64,000 nt of DNA from JAEUJZ01 sp964460115 (GTDB lineage: Bacteria; Myxococcota_A; Polyangia; Palsa-1104; JAEUJZ01). Below, one piece after another: positions 46,001-52,626 of this stretch. Numbering within the stretch: position 1 is the first letter of the stretch; the number at the start of each line of letters is the position of its first letter. Below the pieces are notes generated by a model. The model saw nothing but the letters and a program-made list of their open reading frames with translations, did no database searches and was not told where the DNA came from. The translations under genes were made by a program, and so were the position numbers. The stretch is taken from NCBI GenBank assembly GCA_964460115.1, contig CAYWPR010000005.1, positions 62,001-126,000 on the forward strand, in the 5' to 3' direction.

Positions 46001-47398
46001 GCCAAGCAGCGGTAGCTTCGAGACACTTGTGCGAGGGTTTAAAAGGGCCGCTCGCAGTAAGACTTCCCAATGTCTAAGCAGCGCCGCCATCATGTGCGGC
46101 TCGAACAGGTCGCGATTGTACTCAAACTGCAAGAGCAAACCGGAATCGAGCCGATCGATGATCACGATCAAGTCATAGCTGACAAAAGGCAGCACCAGCT
46201 CAACTGGGGTAAGCACCAGACCCGGGACTTCAATAATTGCTGTGGGCCCTTGCCGAAGTGCAAACAGAATCTGAAAAAGCGGCGGGCGGCTGGGATCGCG
46301 TACCGGTGCAACGGCACTGACTACTTTCTGAAAGCCCACCTGTCCATTTTCGCGAGCGTGAGCAACGGACTTACCCACTTGCTGCAAGACATCTTCGAAG
46401 CAAGGGTCGCCTTCGAACCGAGTGCGTACGATGACAGGGTTGCCAAAGTAACCAAGAAGATTGCGAAATTCGTCAGGCTCTCGGCCAGCAAGGGGTGTTC
46501 CCACGACGACGTCTTCCTGGCCGCTGTAACGGTGTAGCAGGACCTGTAAGCTGGCGAGCGCGGCAGCAAAAAAATCAACGCCGGCACGCGCCGCGAGCGC
46601 CGCGAGTCCGGTGCTGAGCGCGGGTTCGCAGCGGTGCACTTCCTTGGCGCCAAAAAAAGTCTGCAGCTTGGGGCGTTTTTTAAACGTGGGAAGTTCCAGA
46701 TGCGATGGCGCGCCCATGAGCTCGTCGCGCCAATAGGCGAGCTGCGCATCCAGGGATGCCCCATTTAGGTGTTCCTGCTGCCAGCGCGCATAGTCGCGAT
46801 ATTGCATCGTGCACGCCGAAAGTCGAGGTTCCTTTTCGGTCAGCTGTGCGTGCAGAATCGCGTGAAGCTCGGCAAAGAAGATGCCCGTACTTGCATCTCC
46901 ATCGGAAATAAGATGGTGCATGACCAGCACCACGAGGCGCCTGCCGGGTCGCACCAGAATCGATACGACGCGGTAAAGCGGTCCGCGATCGAGATCAAAC
47001 GGCGAAGATACGGCCTCGCGGGCAATCGCGAAGGCCCGCTCCTGAGCCTGCTCGCCAGCCTCGGCGCATACATCGTACTCGCGAAATACCGCCACTTCAT
47101 CGCTGTAAATGATCTGAACCGGCTGGCCATCACGCTCAGCGAACGTGGTGCGCAGAATCTCGTGGCGCTTGGCAATAATTCCAATCGCGCTTCGCAATCG
47201 CTCCGAATCGAGCTCGCCATCAAGCCAGGCACCGCCGCGTTCGTGTAGCGCAGGAGTTGCTCCGAACGCACGGGTAAGAAGCCACATCCGCTCCTGTTCC
47301 AAAGAAAGCGGCGCATATGTAAATGGATGAGATGCCATTTGTACACCAACTCCCTGAATGGTTTGGGGTTCGATGCAAGACTGCGCTTCGGCTTGCAT
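37016..47398 (-). CDS. Hybrid NRPS-PKS assembly line (C-A-PCP-C-A-PCP-KS-AT-ACP-TE)
   Basis: One 3460-residue protein with ten domains. C1 ~28-460 (HHLISDG 161-167); A1 ~488-975 (FTSGSTGRPKG 635-645, Lys974); PCP1 with Ser1031 in LGGYSL; C2 ~1086-1525 (HHIITDG 1221-1227); A2 ~1548-2035 (YTSGSTGRPKG 1694-1704, Lys2032); PCP2 Ser2091. KS ~2173-2600 has Cys2345, His2481 and His2521; AT ~2695-3000 has Ser2793 in GHSLGEY; ACP Ser3139; TE ~3215-3450 has Ser3294 in GHSGG, Asp3321 and His3427. All catalytic residues are intact. No epimerase, methyltransferase or reductive domain exists. The expected backbone is acyl?-aa1-aa2-ketide released by the TE. An ATG at 47338 with GGGAG upstream is an alternative start. 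Confidence 0.95.
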   Translation of the reverse strand: MQAEAQSCIEPQTIQGVGVQMASHPFTYAPLSLEQERMWLLTRAFGATPALHERGGAWLDGELDSERLRSAIGIIAKRHEILRTTFAERDGQPVQIIYSDEVAVFREYDVCAEAGEQAQERAFAIAREAVSSPFDLDRGPLYRVVSILVRPGRRLVVLVMHHLISDGDASTGIFFAELHAILHAQLTEKEPRLSACTMQYRDYARWQQEHLNGASLDAQLAYWRDELMGAPSHLELPTFKKRPKLQTFFGAKEVHRCEPALSTGLAALAARAGVDFFAAALASLQVLLHRYSGQEDVVVGTPLAGREPDEFRNLLGYFGNPVIVRTRFEGDPCFEDVLQQVGKSVAHARENGQVGFQKVVSAVAPVRDPSRPPLFQILFALRQGPTAIIEVPGLVLTPVELVLPFVSYDLIVIIDRLDSGLLLQFEYNRDLFEPHMMAALLRHWEVLLRAALLNPRTSVSKLPLLGAEERRQILIEWNNTKTPYPRNACVHEIFEAQVERTPFAVAATADGNEISYVELNRRANKIAHGLRRLAVGPDVPVGIVAERSLDMLVGLIGILKAGGAYMPLDPEYPEERLRTILADSGATVVLSSLGRAAKLRFGGTIVDLSGSAFLEEPEENPPHRATAENLANVIFTSGSTGRPKGVGVLHRGVVRLVKNTNYIDFTPADRVAHVTSLAFDSSTLEIWGALLNGARLVLIAKEMLLSPEAFAARIHKEGLTALVLVTAIFNQMASYIPEAFSQLKHLITGGEAADPRAVQEVLARGAPARLLNLYGPTENTSVTTSHLIKEVPKDALSIPIGRPIANTQVYILDRHLEPVPVGVVGELYTGGDGVARGYLNQPERTQELFIANPFADATAERLYKTGDRVRYLPDGTIEFLGRVDMQVKIRGYRFELGEIEAALGKHPDVRQAAVLLREDFPGDKRLVAYVVAREEGTPPPPAALKQSLAETLPSAMIPAAFVVIPRMPLTPNSKIDYRALPRPQCDSTERTSVIIAPRSELEEKIAEIWKEVLNKESISVLDDFFALGGYSLRALMVTGRIRRRLQVEVPLQRFFAEPTIAGLARFVQEVRNEQKAAAAITPAARGTIVPLSFAQERLWFIHQIAPESRAYHYPAFFRLRGSLHEAALAHGMREIVRRHESLRTTITEHEGQPMQVIAADTSFELEVVNLEALPPQEREARFRQLLASKAQRLFDLRRGPLFRAKLLRLADDEHILLLALHHIITDGFSMNVLYEELSRLYHAFAFGEPQSLPALPIQYSDYALWQRRVAKESGLAAQLAWWKQHLAGAQTTLALPLDRPRPTVQSFRGALVPFRLERSHAEAARALALAEGATPIMVLLTAFFALLSRYTEQEDILIGSPYANRDHTETESIIGFFVNTVVIRGNLCGAPTFRELLARVRDASLKAYDHAELPFEQLVAALEPKRDLSRNPLVQVLFAPQISERGKLSLSKVSVEPLDFDLDKAMCDLTWFVWESPEGIGGRLEFNTDVFDRYTIERLASHLRVLFEGAMERPDTKVIDLPLLTEEERTKILFDFNHTRTEYPRNASIQELFEAQAAQSPLAIAVTCGGGQCTYAELNRRANRLARGLVELGVGPNVPVGILVERSIEMMVGLLGILKAGGAYVPLDPAQPTDRLLGMLEDAAAPLLLATRKLLHKFPFRGQKIDLAQDAFARHSEENLPSRSSAESLAYVMYTSGSTGRPKGVAVPHRAVIRLVVETDYVKILPDDRVLHASNLAFDASTLEVWGALLLGARAVIVPKETLLSPDVLGRCILDEGITLMFLTTAVFHQMASGFPSAFGKVRHLLFGGEVCDPRWVKEVHEKGAPEHLIHVYGPTENTTFSTAYLIKSIPEGGLSVPIGKPIANSQTYILDSQRRPVPIGVTGEIYVGGDGVARGYLNRPELTTERFLPDPFHKEDGARLYRTGDRGRYLPDGTIEFLGRIDHQVKIRGYRIELGEIEVVIRENPAVREAVVVVRQDTPDENRLTAYVVPIEDGALGVPALRDFLKRKLPDYMIPAAFVIMRALPLTPNGKVDVRALPLPKGVNRDSSTAGSGSGPRSQIEEALTAIWREVLEIDEVGLDDAFFDVGGHSLLLAKLRARIRAQLGREVDLVTLFRYATIRSLATQLFQTAEPPPAALPLGSAPMAAPPPKSLVAAESVRAKSEPADSPCANSYIAIIGMAGRFPGADDIESLWTMLRAEKEGIAHFSQEDLAAFSVNSALLRAPDFVPSLGFLRGAGTFDAAFFGYSPKDARLTDPQHRLFLECSWESLENAGYDPGRYGGAIGVYGGCGAPRYWLTRVLGLGARPGTADDYRAVIGNGGDFLATRVAYKLGLRGAAINVQTACSTSLVAIHLACKSLRLRQCDMAIAGGVSVFSLDPTGYVFEEGSILSPDGRCRPFDASANGTVPGSGVAVVVLKRLEDALADGDTIHAVIRGSATNNDGAQKIGFTAPSVDGQAEVIAKAHAAASVKPENIGYVEAHGTATPLGDPIEVAALSQAFHASFSKSSSCVLGSIKGNIGHLDAAAGVTGLIKATLALSRELIPATLHYERPNPALQLETSPFFVSARAIAWPRGEERRRAGVSSFGMGGTNAHIVLEEAPLLPPSGPSRPSSLLVVSARTRSALDAATSRLAAHLDGHAEQALSDIAFTLQKGRAEFAHRRAVVAATHAEATAALQGTAPHPLITGVARVGAPKLVFMFPGVGTQHARMGREFYRHERVYRASLDRCIELFAEKLGLDLRQILLHEDDKEEEVAARLIRPTINMAAIFSTEYALSQLLIAWGIVPSALIGHSLGEYAAACISGMLHVEDAVTLIALRGQLVEQFSDTAMLIVPLSEDAIAPHLGEQLSLAAVNGPSLCVVSGMRPAIDALRAELLRTGITARLLPIAMASHSPLVDPFVDRIAEQAAQLLLRPPQIPTISNVTGTWISEADACDPAYWARHLRRTVRFADGLGTMLTDPDSIFVEVGPGKHLASLARLHPSAHPERLIVSTMAYQGSRRTDFEALLHALGTLFCAGVAVNWNAFSDGESRKRVPLPTYPFERTLHVLAEKPHADSHPHGVPSEISRADEEQVGGGAQAAFTQAEALVATKMAALPSPSSTSRSSESGVEKILADIWMELLEVKQVRRQDNFFDLGGSSLIAVQLRSLVKERLGITLPIHVFIENPTLGELLAPIAKAIAMEPKSADKNDGAFQQNDRAAVEELKSATRLMVRLQAGSAEQIPLFLIQPVGGTVYTYVELVKQLPPTRPVYAFRSSGMEPGEPIYAEISQMATRYLEEVLAVRPQGPFLLGGHSGGGTVAYEMACQLLARGHSKIFVWMADSGYTTQYERMNVKSIEDVIKAMDAFREIAKESYRAFIAALQEDSMVAEVVLANYRALASYQPQQSRAEVVYVRAKERDTVLDKHPELGWMELVDGPFTLHKVSGNHFTMMQTGHIESIARIINRHIDSFLAERKLRPRS

Positions 47399-47460
47399 CG
47401 CCGCAGACGCTTTCGTAGCGAGCGGCGAAAACCGAAGATGCTGCTATGTTAGGAAGGCGA

Positions 47461-50400
47461 CTACTGGGCAAGAGCACGCTTCTTCGTGTGGTTCATACAC
47501 AGAAGGAGGGCCTCGCGTAGATTCGCCAGCGTGCGAATCGAAGAAAGATCGGCGCCGAGTGACACCAGGGTAAGGGCGACTCCAGGACAAATTCCCACGA
47601 CAATGCCCTGCGCGCCCAGAAGCTGTACGGAATAGATGATCTTGACGATGTGATTGGCGGTATGGGTGTCGATCGTCTCGACACCGGTCAAATCGATGAT
47701 GATGTGCTGAGCGCGCGTGCGCACGACGGCGCCAAGGACGACTTCCATCATCTGCTGGGCGCGGCTGCCATCGATTACGCCGAGGACTGGCATCGTCAGC
47801 ACCCCTTCCCAGACTTCGATGATGGGGGTCGACAGTCTGCGAATGGCATCCTGCTGCCGCTGGATGGTTTCGAGCTGCTCGCGCAGCGTCGACTCGACCT
47901 CTTTGCGCTCTGTTACGTCGATCATGAAGCCGGTAAGCGCCACGCGCCCATCTGCCACTTCGTTCGCACTGACGACGTTGTGCATCCAAAGAATACGCTC
48001 GTTCGCCGCGACCATTCGGAAGTCGAAATGATCGCCTTGGCTACCCGCATCGAAGAATCTGTGCAGCGCCTTTGCGCAGTCCTCGGGGTGCACGCAGGCG
48101 CGCAGAAATTCCTCGGCCGAGCGATCTCGCCACTCGGTAGCCGCTGGCCCCGATACTCTTTCGATGCCCGCGCCTATATAGGTGAACTTTCCGGTCGCCT
48201 TGTCGATTTCCCAGGGAATCAGGTTCGCCGTCTCGGCCAGCTTGCGCAGCCGGGCTTCGCTTTCTAGAAAGTTCTTTTCGGCGCGCTGCTTGTCCGCGTT
48301 TTCCTGCTGCAGCTCGCCATAGAGAATCGCGTTCTCAAGCGATACCGCGGCAAGAAATTCGAGCAGCGCCAGCCGCCGCGGTGTGAACACGCCGGCTACA
48401 AGCTTGTTCTCCAGATACAAGACGCCTTCCATCTTGCCTTGTCTGAGTAGTGGCAGGCACAGGACGGATTTTGGCCGCTCGCGGACAACATAGGGGTCCG
48501 CGGCGAACGAGCCGTCCTTGGTTGCATCGTCGAGCATCAGCTTGTCGCGGGTGCGCTTGACGTAATTGATAAGTGACATCGGCAGCTCGGAAGGAGAAAC
48601 CATCCTGCCGGCAGCCCCGAGCCGCACTTCGATACCGCTGGAATCCGCAACGGCCTCCGCCAGGGTAATCAAGTTGTCGTCTTTGGGGGCGAGCAGACAG
48701 CACCGCTGTGCGGTTGCGTGCTCGATGACGATTGGCATGAGCGCGGCCAAAAGCTTCTCCGGCCCTGACTCTCGCGACAGGACCTTAGATGCCTTTACCG
48801 CAGTCACGGTGTCAAACTGTTCCGCTTGAGTGCTAAGCTCCTGCGGTGCTAGCGTCGTTCGCTCTGTCAATATCTCGGGATATTTCCATTTGAGCTGCCG
48901 AACCTTTCCGTGTGCGCCCCAGCGAGTGTAGCAACCGACCGCCTCGCGCAGATAGCCATCAGGAATGGCTACGTATTCCCGTTCCATGTAAAAGTGAGCG
49001 GCAAACTCGCAGGCCAGTCCTTCATCGTGGACAAACCCACTTGCGCGAAAGAGCCGAATCGCCTGGTTGTAGAGCCGTCCCGCATCGAGCTCTCTTCCTT
49101 CGATTCGCGCGATCTCGGCTGAGATAAGGACGTGCTTGCCTTGATAGTTGTCGGGGCAGCTTTGGGCCCAGGTGTGCAGCCGCCCTTGGTAATCGCCAAT
49201 CAGCTTTCGAAGCGCGCTACGCTTTTCTTCATCCGCTTCATTTCTGAAGCATGCTGCCGCCGCCAGCGCCGTATAAAACGGGTACTCTGCGGCCGGAATC
49301 CCTTCAGGCGCACTGCTCAGGAATTCCTCAGCAAGCGACCCGGCCTCAAGCGCTTCACGGAAGTCGCCGGCGATGCAGCGGGCCATTGCTTTGAGCGTAA
49401 AATACCAGAGCCGCACGATGGGAAGCGCGGCTTCTCGCACTTCTCGCTCAAATGTCTTTTCGTCGAATCCATCGCCGCTCCAGGTTGAAAAATTGCTGGT
49501 GCCGCCTTGCATATTGGCGACAAGGCGCTTGGCTGCAATCGGAATCGCCAACGGAAATACGAGCTTTGAGCGATTCAAAAGATCTTCGCAGCGCTCGCTT
49601 TCCGTCCATACATCCTCCAGCCGATCGCCAGCGACGAGGGGGGCAATGACGGTATTCAGACTGGTGAAGCAAGTGTACATGACCTCGCCGGTCTCAATGC
49701 CGGCGCGAAGGCCTATGGTCGCGTATCTATAGGCATCTCGAAAGTGGCGGCTCCAGTGAGAAATCGTCGCACAAAGTACGTTGCAGACTTGCACCTTGTA
49801 GGATTGATCTCTGTACTTTTCGACCAGATCGAACCCGAGCTTTCCGAAGCGGTACCCTTCCCCATACTCCTTGCGCTTCACCTTGATGTAGGCCCCAAAC
49901 AGCGTGTACGCTAGCCCCGACTGTGCGGTGTTGCCGTGGGTAATGCTGAGCAGGACCATGCGCGATATCACGACGCTGGTCAGCGTCGGGTCCATCCAGA
50001 ACACGGCGGCTGTAAAGATACCGGTCAGCGTTTTCATGACGCTGATGCTTTCCGGATCTTTCATTGCGTGCAGATTCAGCAGATCCTCTATCGAGCGGCT
50101 TTGCATCGCCACATCGATCTCTTGCAGAATGGCGCTTAGAACTTCGGCGCTTGGGTGCAGCGACAGATCGACGCCAAATAGCTTTAGGCACTTGATGCCT
50201 AGCTCTATCGCCCGCTCGTTTTCCGCCTTCGTCGTGTGGCTCTGCATTTCAAGGCAATACACCGCCGCCTTTTCGACATTTTTGCGGGCGCGGTCGTACA
50301 TCGATGCGCAGACCGCTTCGGCTGCATCCAAACGAGCGGTCAAAAGATAGCTTTCGGCAAGCTCCAGATGCAGCGCGTAGACGAATTCGTAGTCAGTCTG

Positions 50401-52401
50401 CCAGTTCGCCTCGACGAGTAACTTCTTTCCAGCTTCGAGGTAACTTACGGCAGAGCGATACGCGGCTGCCGCCTTCGCTTTTTGCCCGGCGCGAAAATTA
50501 AGCTCGGCGCATCTGCGCTGTTCGGCAGGATCAGTAATGAGCCCTGCGCCCAGGTTGTAGTGATTTGCGATATCGAAGACTCGTTCGTCTCGATTCGCTT
50601 CCGGCGTGCGTTCCCATAGCAGCCTACCAATACGCAGGTGGACCGCTCCGCGTTCTTGTTCGGGAATTAGCAGATACGCTGCCTGTTGCACGCGATCGTG
50701 AAGGAATCTGTATACGCCTCTCTGGAAAAGAATGAGCCCCTCTGACAGGGCGGGCGCAAGCGCCGAAATCGCTATTTCGGAAGCCGTTCCCAGAATGACC
50801 GATAGGATGCTTTCTTCGAACTCATTGCCGGCGCACGCCGCGACCTTCAAGGCATTCTGCGTTTGCGACGGCAGACGTTTCAGCTTGCCGACCATCAGCT
50901 CGACAACGTTATCGGTGTAGTTTTTCGCCTCGATCTGATCGATATCCCAGCGCCACGTGCCGGCGTCGGCGTCAAAGCGAACAAGCCCTTGCTGATAGAG
51001 CTCAAGCAGAAACTGCGTCACAAAAAACGGATTTCCGCCGGTTTTTTTGTAGAGCAAAGCGGCAAGGGGCCGCGCACGCTCCTCTGTGCAGTGGAACGTG
51101 TCACGCAACATTTCTAGCTGGTTGCGTTCGGACAGAGGGCCAAGTACTAGCTCGGTGATGGGCACTTCCGCTTTGCGCAGGGCGGCAATCTGCGAGACGA
51201 GCGGATGCGACGGACTGACCTCATTATCTCGGTATGCACCCAGAATGAAAAGATAATGGGGCTGCGAATTTGCAAGCAGCTCGTAAAGGAGTCCAAGACT
51301 CGCAAAATCGGCCCACTGCAGATCATCCAAGAATAGAGTTAATGGATGCTCTTTTGCGGCGAATACGCCAACGAAGCTGCGAAATACCGCGTTGAAGCGG
51401 TTCTGCGCATCGGCGCCGGCAAGCGGTGCGACCGGTGGCTGTTTTCCAATGATAAGTTCAAGCTGCGGAATGACTTCAACGATGAGCTGCGCATTTCCCG
51501 CAAGCGCATTTATGAGTCGCTGCCGCCACACCGCAAGGCGCTCTTCGCTTTCGCCTAGGATCTGACGAACCAGGTCTTTGAATGCTTGATTGATCGTAAG
51601 ATAAGGAATGTCCTTTTTATACTGATCGAACTTGCCGGCGATAAAGAAACCACGCTCGCGTGCAATGACCTTGTGCAGTTCATTGACCAGAGAAGATTTT
51701 CCGATGCCCGAATAGCCCGAGATCAGCGCCAGATCCGGAGTTCCTCGCGCCACAACCTTTTCGAAGGCGCCAAAGAGCGTCGCAATCTCGCGCTCTCGGC
51801 CGTAGAGCTTGGTAGGAATGCGCAGCTTGTCCCAAATGTCCTCTTGGCCAAGAGGAAACGGCTTCACATTCTCATGCAGCGCAATTTCGTCCAGGCATTT
51901 TTGCAGATCGTGCTCTAGTCCGCGGGCACTCTGGTATCTATCTTCCGCGTCCTTGGCAAGCAGCTTCATCACGATGTTTGAAACGATGCCGGGTATGTCT
52001 TGCGCCGCATCGCTAAGCGGCTGCGGGCGCACCGCGATGTGGCAGTGCAACCAGCCCAGCGCGTCTTCGGCTTTAAAAGGTAGTGTGCCGGAAAACATCT
52101 CGTACAGCACCACACCGAGCGAATAAAGATCCGATCTGTGATCGACCGGACGGTTCATGCGGCCGATTTGCTCGGGCGAGATATAAGGCAGTGACCCAAG
52201 AGAAATGCCGAGGTCATGGCCCATGCTCGAGACCACCGCTGCAGGCTCTTTGGGCACTGCAAGGAGCAGAACCTCCTTGGTCTTGGGATCAATGCGGATA
52301 TTGTCAGGTCGAATATTCTGGTGAACCACATTGGACTGGTGAAGTCGCGCCAGCGCTCCAGCAATCTGGATTCCAACCTTCAAAACATCGCTTTTGTTCA
52401 T
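47461..52401 (-). CDS. Giant regulator: degenerate kinase-AAA ATPase-TPR-GAF-PAS-STAS
   Basis: The 1646-residue protein is ordered as follows. Kinase C-lobe ~1-175, NACHT/AAA_16-type ATPase ~195-530 (Walker A GYSGIGKSS 229-237, Walker B LFLDD ~356-360), long TPR-like helical region to ~1190, GAF ~1205-1375, PAS ~1378-1500 (ending MIDVTERKEVE), RsbR-type STAS 1524-1640 (IIIDLTGVETIDTHTANHI). The kinase lacks the whole N-lobe. HRD is replaced by His27-Gln28-Asn29 and DFG is missing, so it should be catalytically dead. Homologues usually end in a histidine kinase; here STAS replaces it. It lies 62 bp upstream of the NRPS-PKS gene on the same strand. An in-frame stop at 52477-52479 limits any extension. 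Confidence 0.9.
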   Translation of the reverse strand: MNKSDVLKVGIQIAGALARLHQSNVVHQNIRPDNIRIDPKTKEVLLLAVPKEPAAVVSSMGHDLGISLGSLPYISPEQIGRMNRPVDHRSDLYSLGVVLYEMFSGTLPFKAEDALGWLHCHIAVRPQPLSDAAQDIPGIVSNIVMKLLAKDAEDRYQSARGLEHDLQKCLDEIALHENVKPFPLGQEDIWDKLRIPTKLYGREREIATLFGAFEKVVARGTPDLALISGYSGIGKSSLVNELHKVIARERGFFIAGKFDQYKKDIPYLTINQAFKDLVRQILGESEERLAVWRQRLINALAGNAQLIVEVIPQLELIIGKQPPVAPLAGADAQNRFNAVFRSFVGVFAAKEHPLTLFLDDLQWADFASLGLLYELLANSQPHYLFILGAYRDNEVSPSHPLVSQIAALRKAEVPITELVLGPLSERNQLEMLRDTFHCTEERARPLAALLYKKTGGNPFFVTQFLLELYQQGLVRFDADAGTWRWDIDQIEAKNYTDNVVELMVGKLKRLPSQTQNALKVAACAGNEFEESILSVILGTASEIAISALAPALSEGLILFQRGVYRFLHDRVQQAAYLLIPEQERGAVHLRIGRLLWERTPEANRDERVFDIANHYNLGAGLITDPAEQRRCAELNFRAGQKAKAAAAYRSAVSYLEAGKKLLVEANWQTDYEFVYALHLELAESYLLTARLDAAEAVCASMYDRARKNVEKAAVYCLEMQSHTTKAENERAIELGIKCLKLFGVDLSLHPSAEVLSAILQEIDVAMQSRSIEDLLNLHAMKDPESISVMKTLTGIFTAAVFWMDPTLTSVVISRMVLLSITHGNTAQSGLAYTLFGAYIKVKRKEYGEGYRFGKLGFDLVEKYRDQSYKVQVCNVLCATISHWSRHFRDAYRYATIGLRAGIETGEVMYTCFTSLNTVIAPLVAGDRLEDVWTESERCEDLLNRSKLVFPLAIPIAAKRLVANMQGGTSNFSTWSGDGFDEKTFEREVREAALPIVRLWYFTLKAMARCIAGDFREALEAGSLAEEFLSSAPEGIPAAEYPFYTALAAAACFRNEADEEKRSALRKLIGDYQGRLHTWAQSCPDNYQGKHVLISAEIARIEGRELDAGRLYNQAIRLFRASGFVHDEGLACEFAAHFYMEREYVAIPDGYLREAVGCYTRWGAHGKVRQLKWKYPEILTERTTLAPQELSTQAEQFDTVTAVKASKVLSRESGPEKLLAALMPIVIEHATAQRCCLLAPKDDNLITLAEAVADSSGIEVRLGAAGRMVSPSELPMSLINYVKRTRDKLMLDDATKDGSFAADPYVVRERPKSVLCLPLLRQGKMEGVLYLENKLVAGVFTPRRLALLEFLAAVSLENAILYGELQQENADKQRAEKNFLESEARLRKLAETANLIPWEIDKATGKFTYIGAGIERVSGPAATEWRDRSAEEFLRACVHPEDCAKALHRFFDAGSQGDHFDFRMVAANERILWMHNVVSANEVADGRVALTGFMIDVTERKEVESTLREQLETIQRQQDAIRRLSTPIIEVWEGVLTMPVLGVIDGSRAQQMMEVVLGAVVRTRAQHIIIDLTGVETIDTHTANHIVKIIYSVQLLGAQGIVVGICPGVALTLVSLGADLSSIRTLANLREALLLCMNHTKKRALAQ

Positions 52402-52540
52402 CGGGAACTCGATTGATGTCCACAGGTGCCGACCCGAAGGCAGACACCCCTCGATGGGGTAAAAAATGTAGCCAGGTTAACCGAGCCAGAATATCATCTC
52501 TCGCGGCTTTTGTGAACCGCTTTAGCAGCTTCGAGCAGTC

Positions 52541-52562
52541 GTAGCTATCGGGTAGCTATCGG
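52541..52562. repeat. Tandem 11-bp repeat upstream of the pseudokinase gene
   Basis: GTAGCTATCGG occurs twice without spacing, 140 bp before the regulator start. One-turn spacing fits a direct-repeat operator, but replication slippage is equally possible. The rest of the 225 bp gap (52402-52626) holds no gene and no strong promoter that I can see. Confidence 0.6.
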
Positions 52563-52626
52563 GCATTTGTCGGGCACCAATCAGTGGCTCGCATTTTGAA
52601 GCGATCTCAAGCGAAATGACGCAGGC

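Noticed and set aside
37300..52100. Many open frames opposite the NRPS-PKS and regulator genes
   Set aside because: They are shadows produced by codon bias of the real genes; none has a ribosome site and a plausible protein sequence.
52402..52626. Missing kinase N-lobe recoverable by a frameshift
   Set aside because: The gap is only 225 bp and contains in-frame stops; no Gly-rich loop or VAxK motif is seen in any frame.
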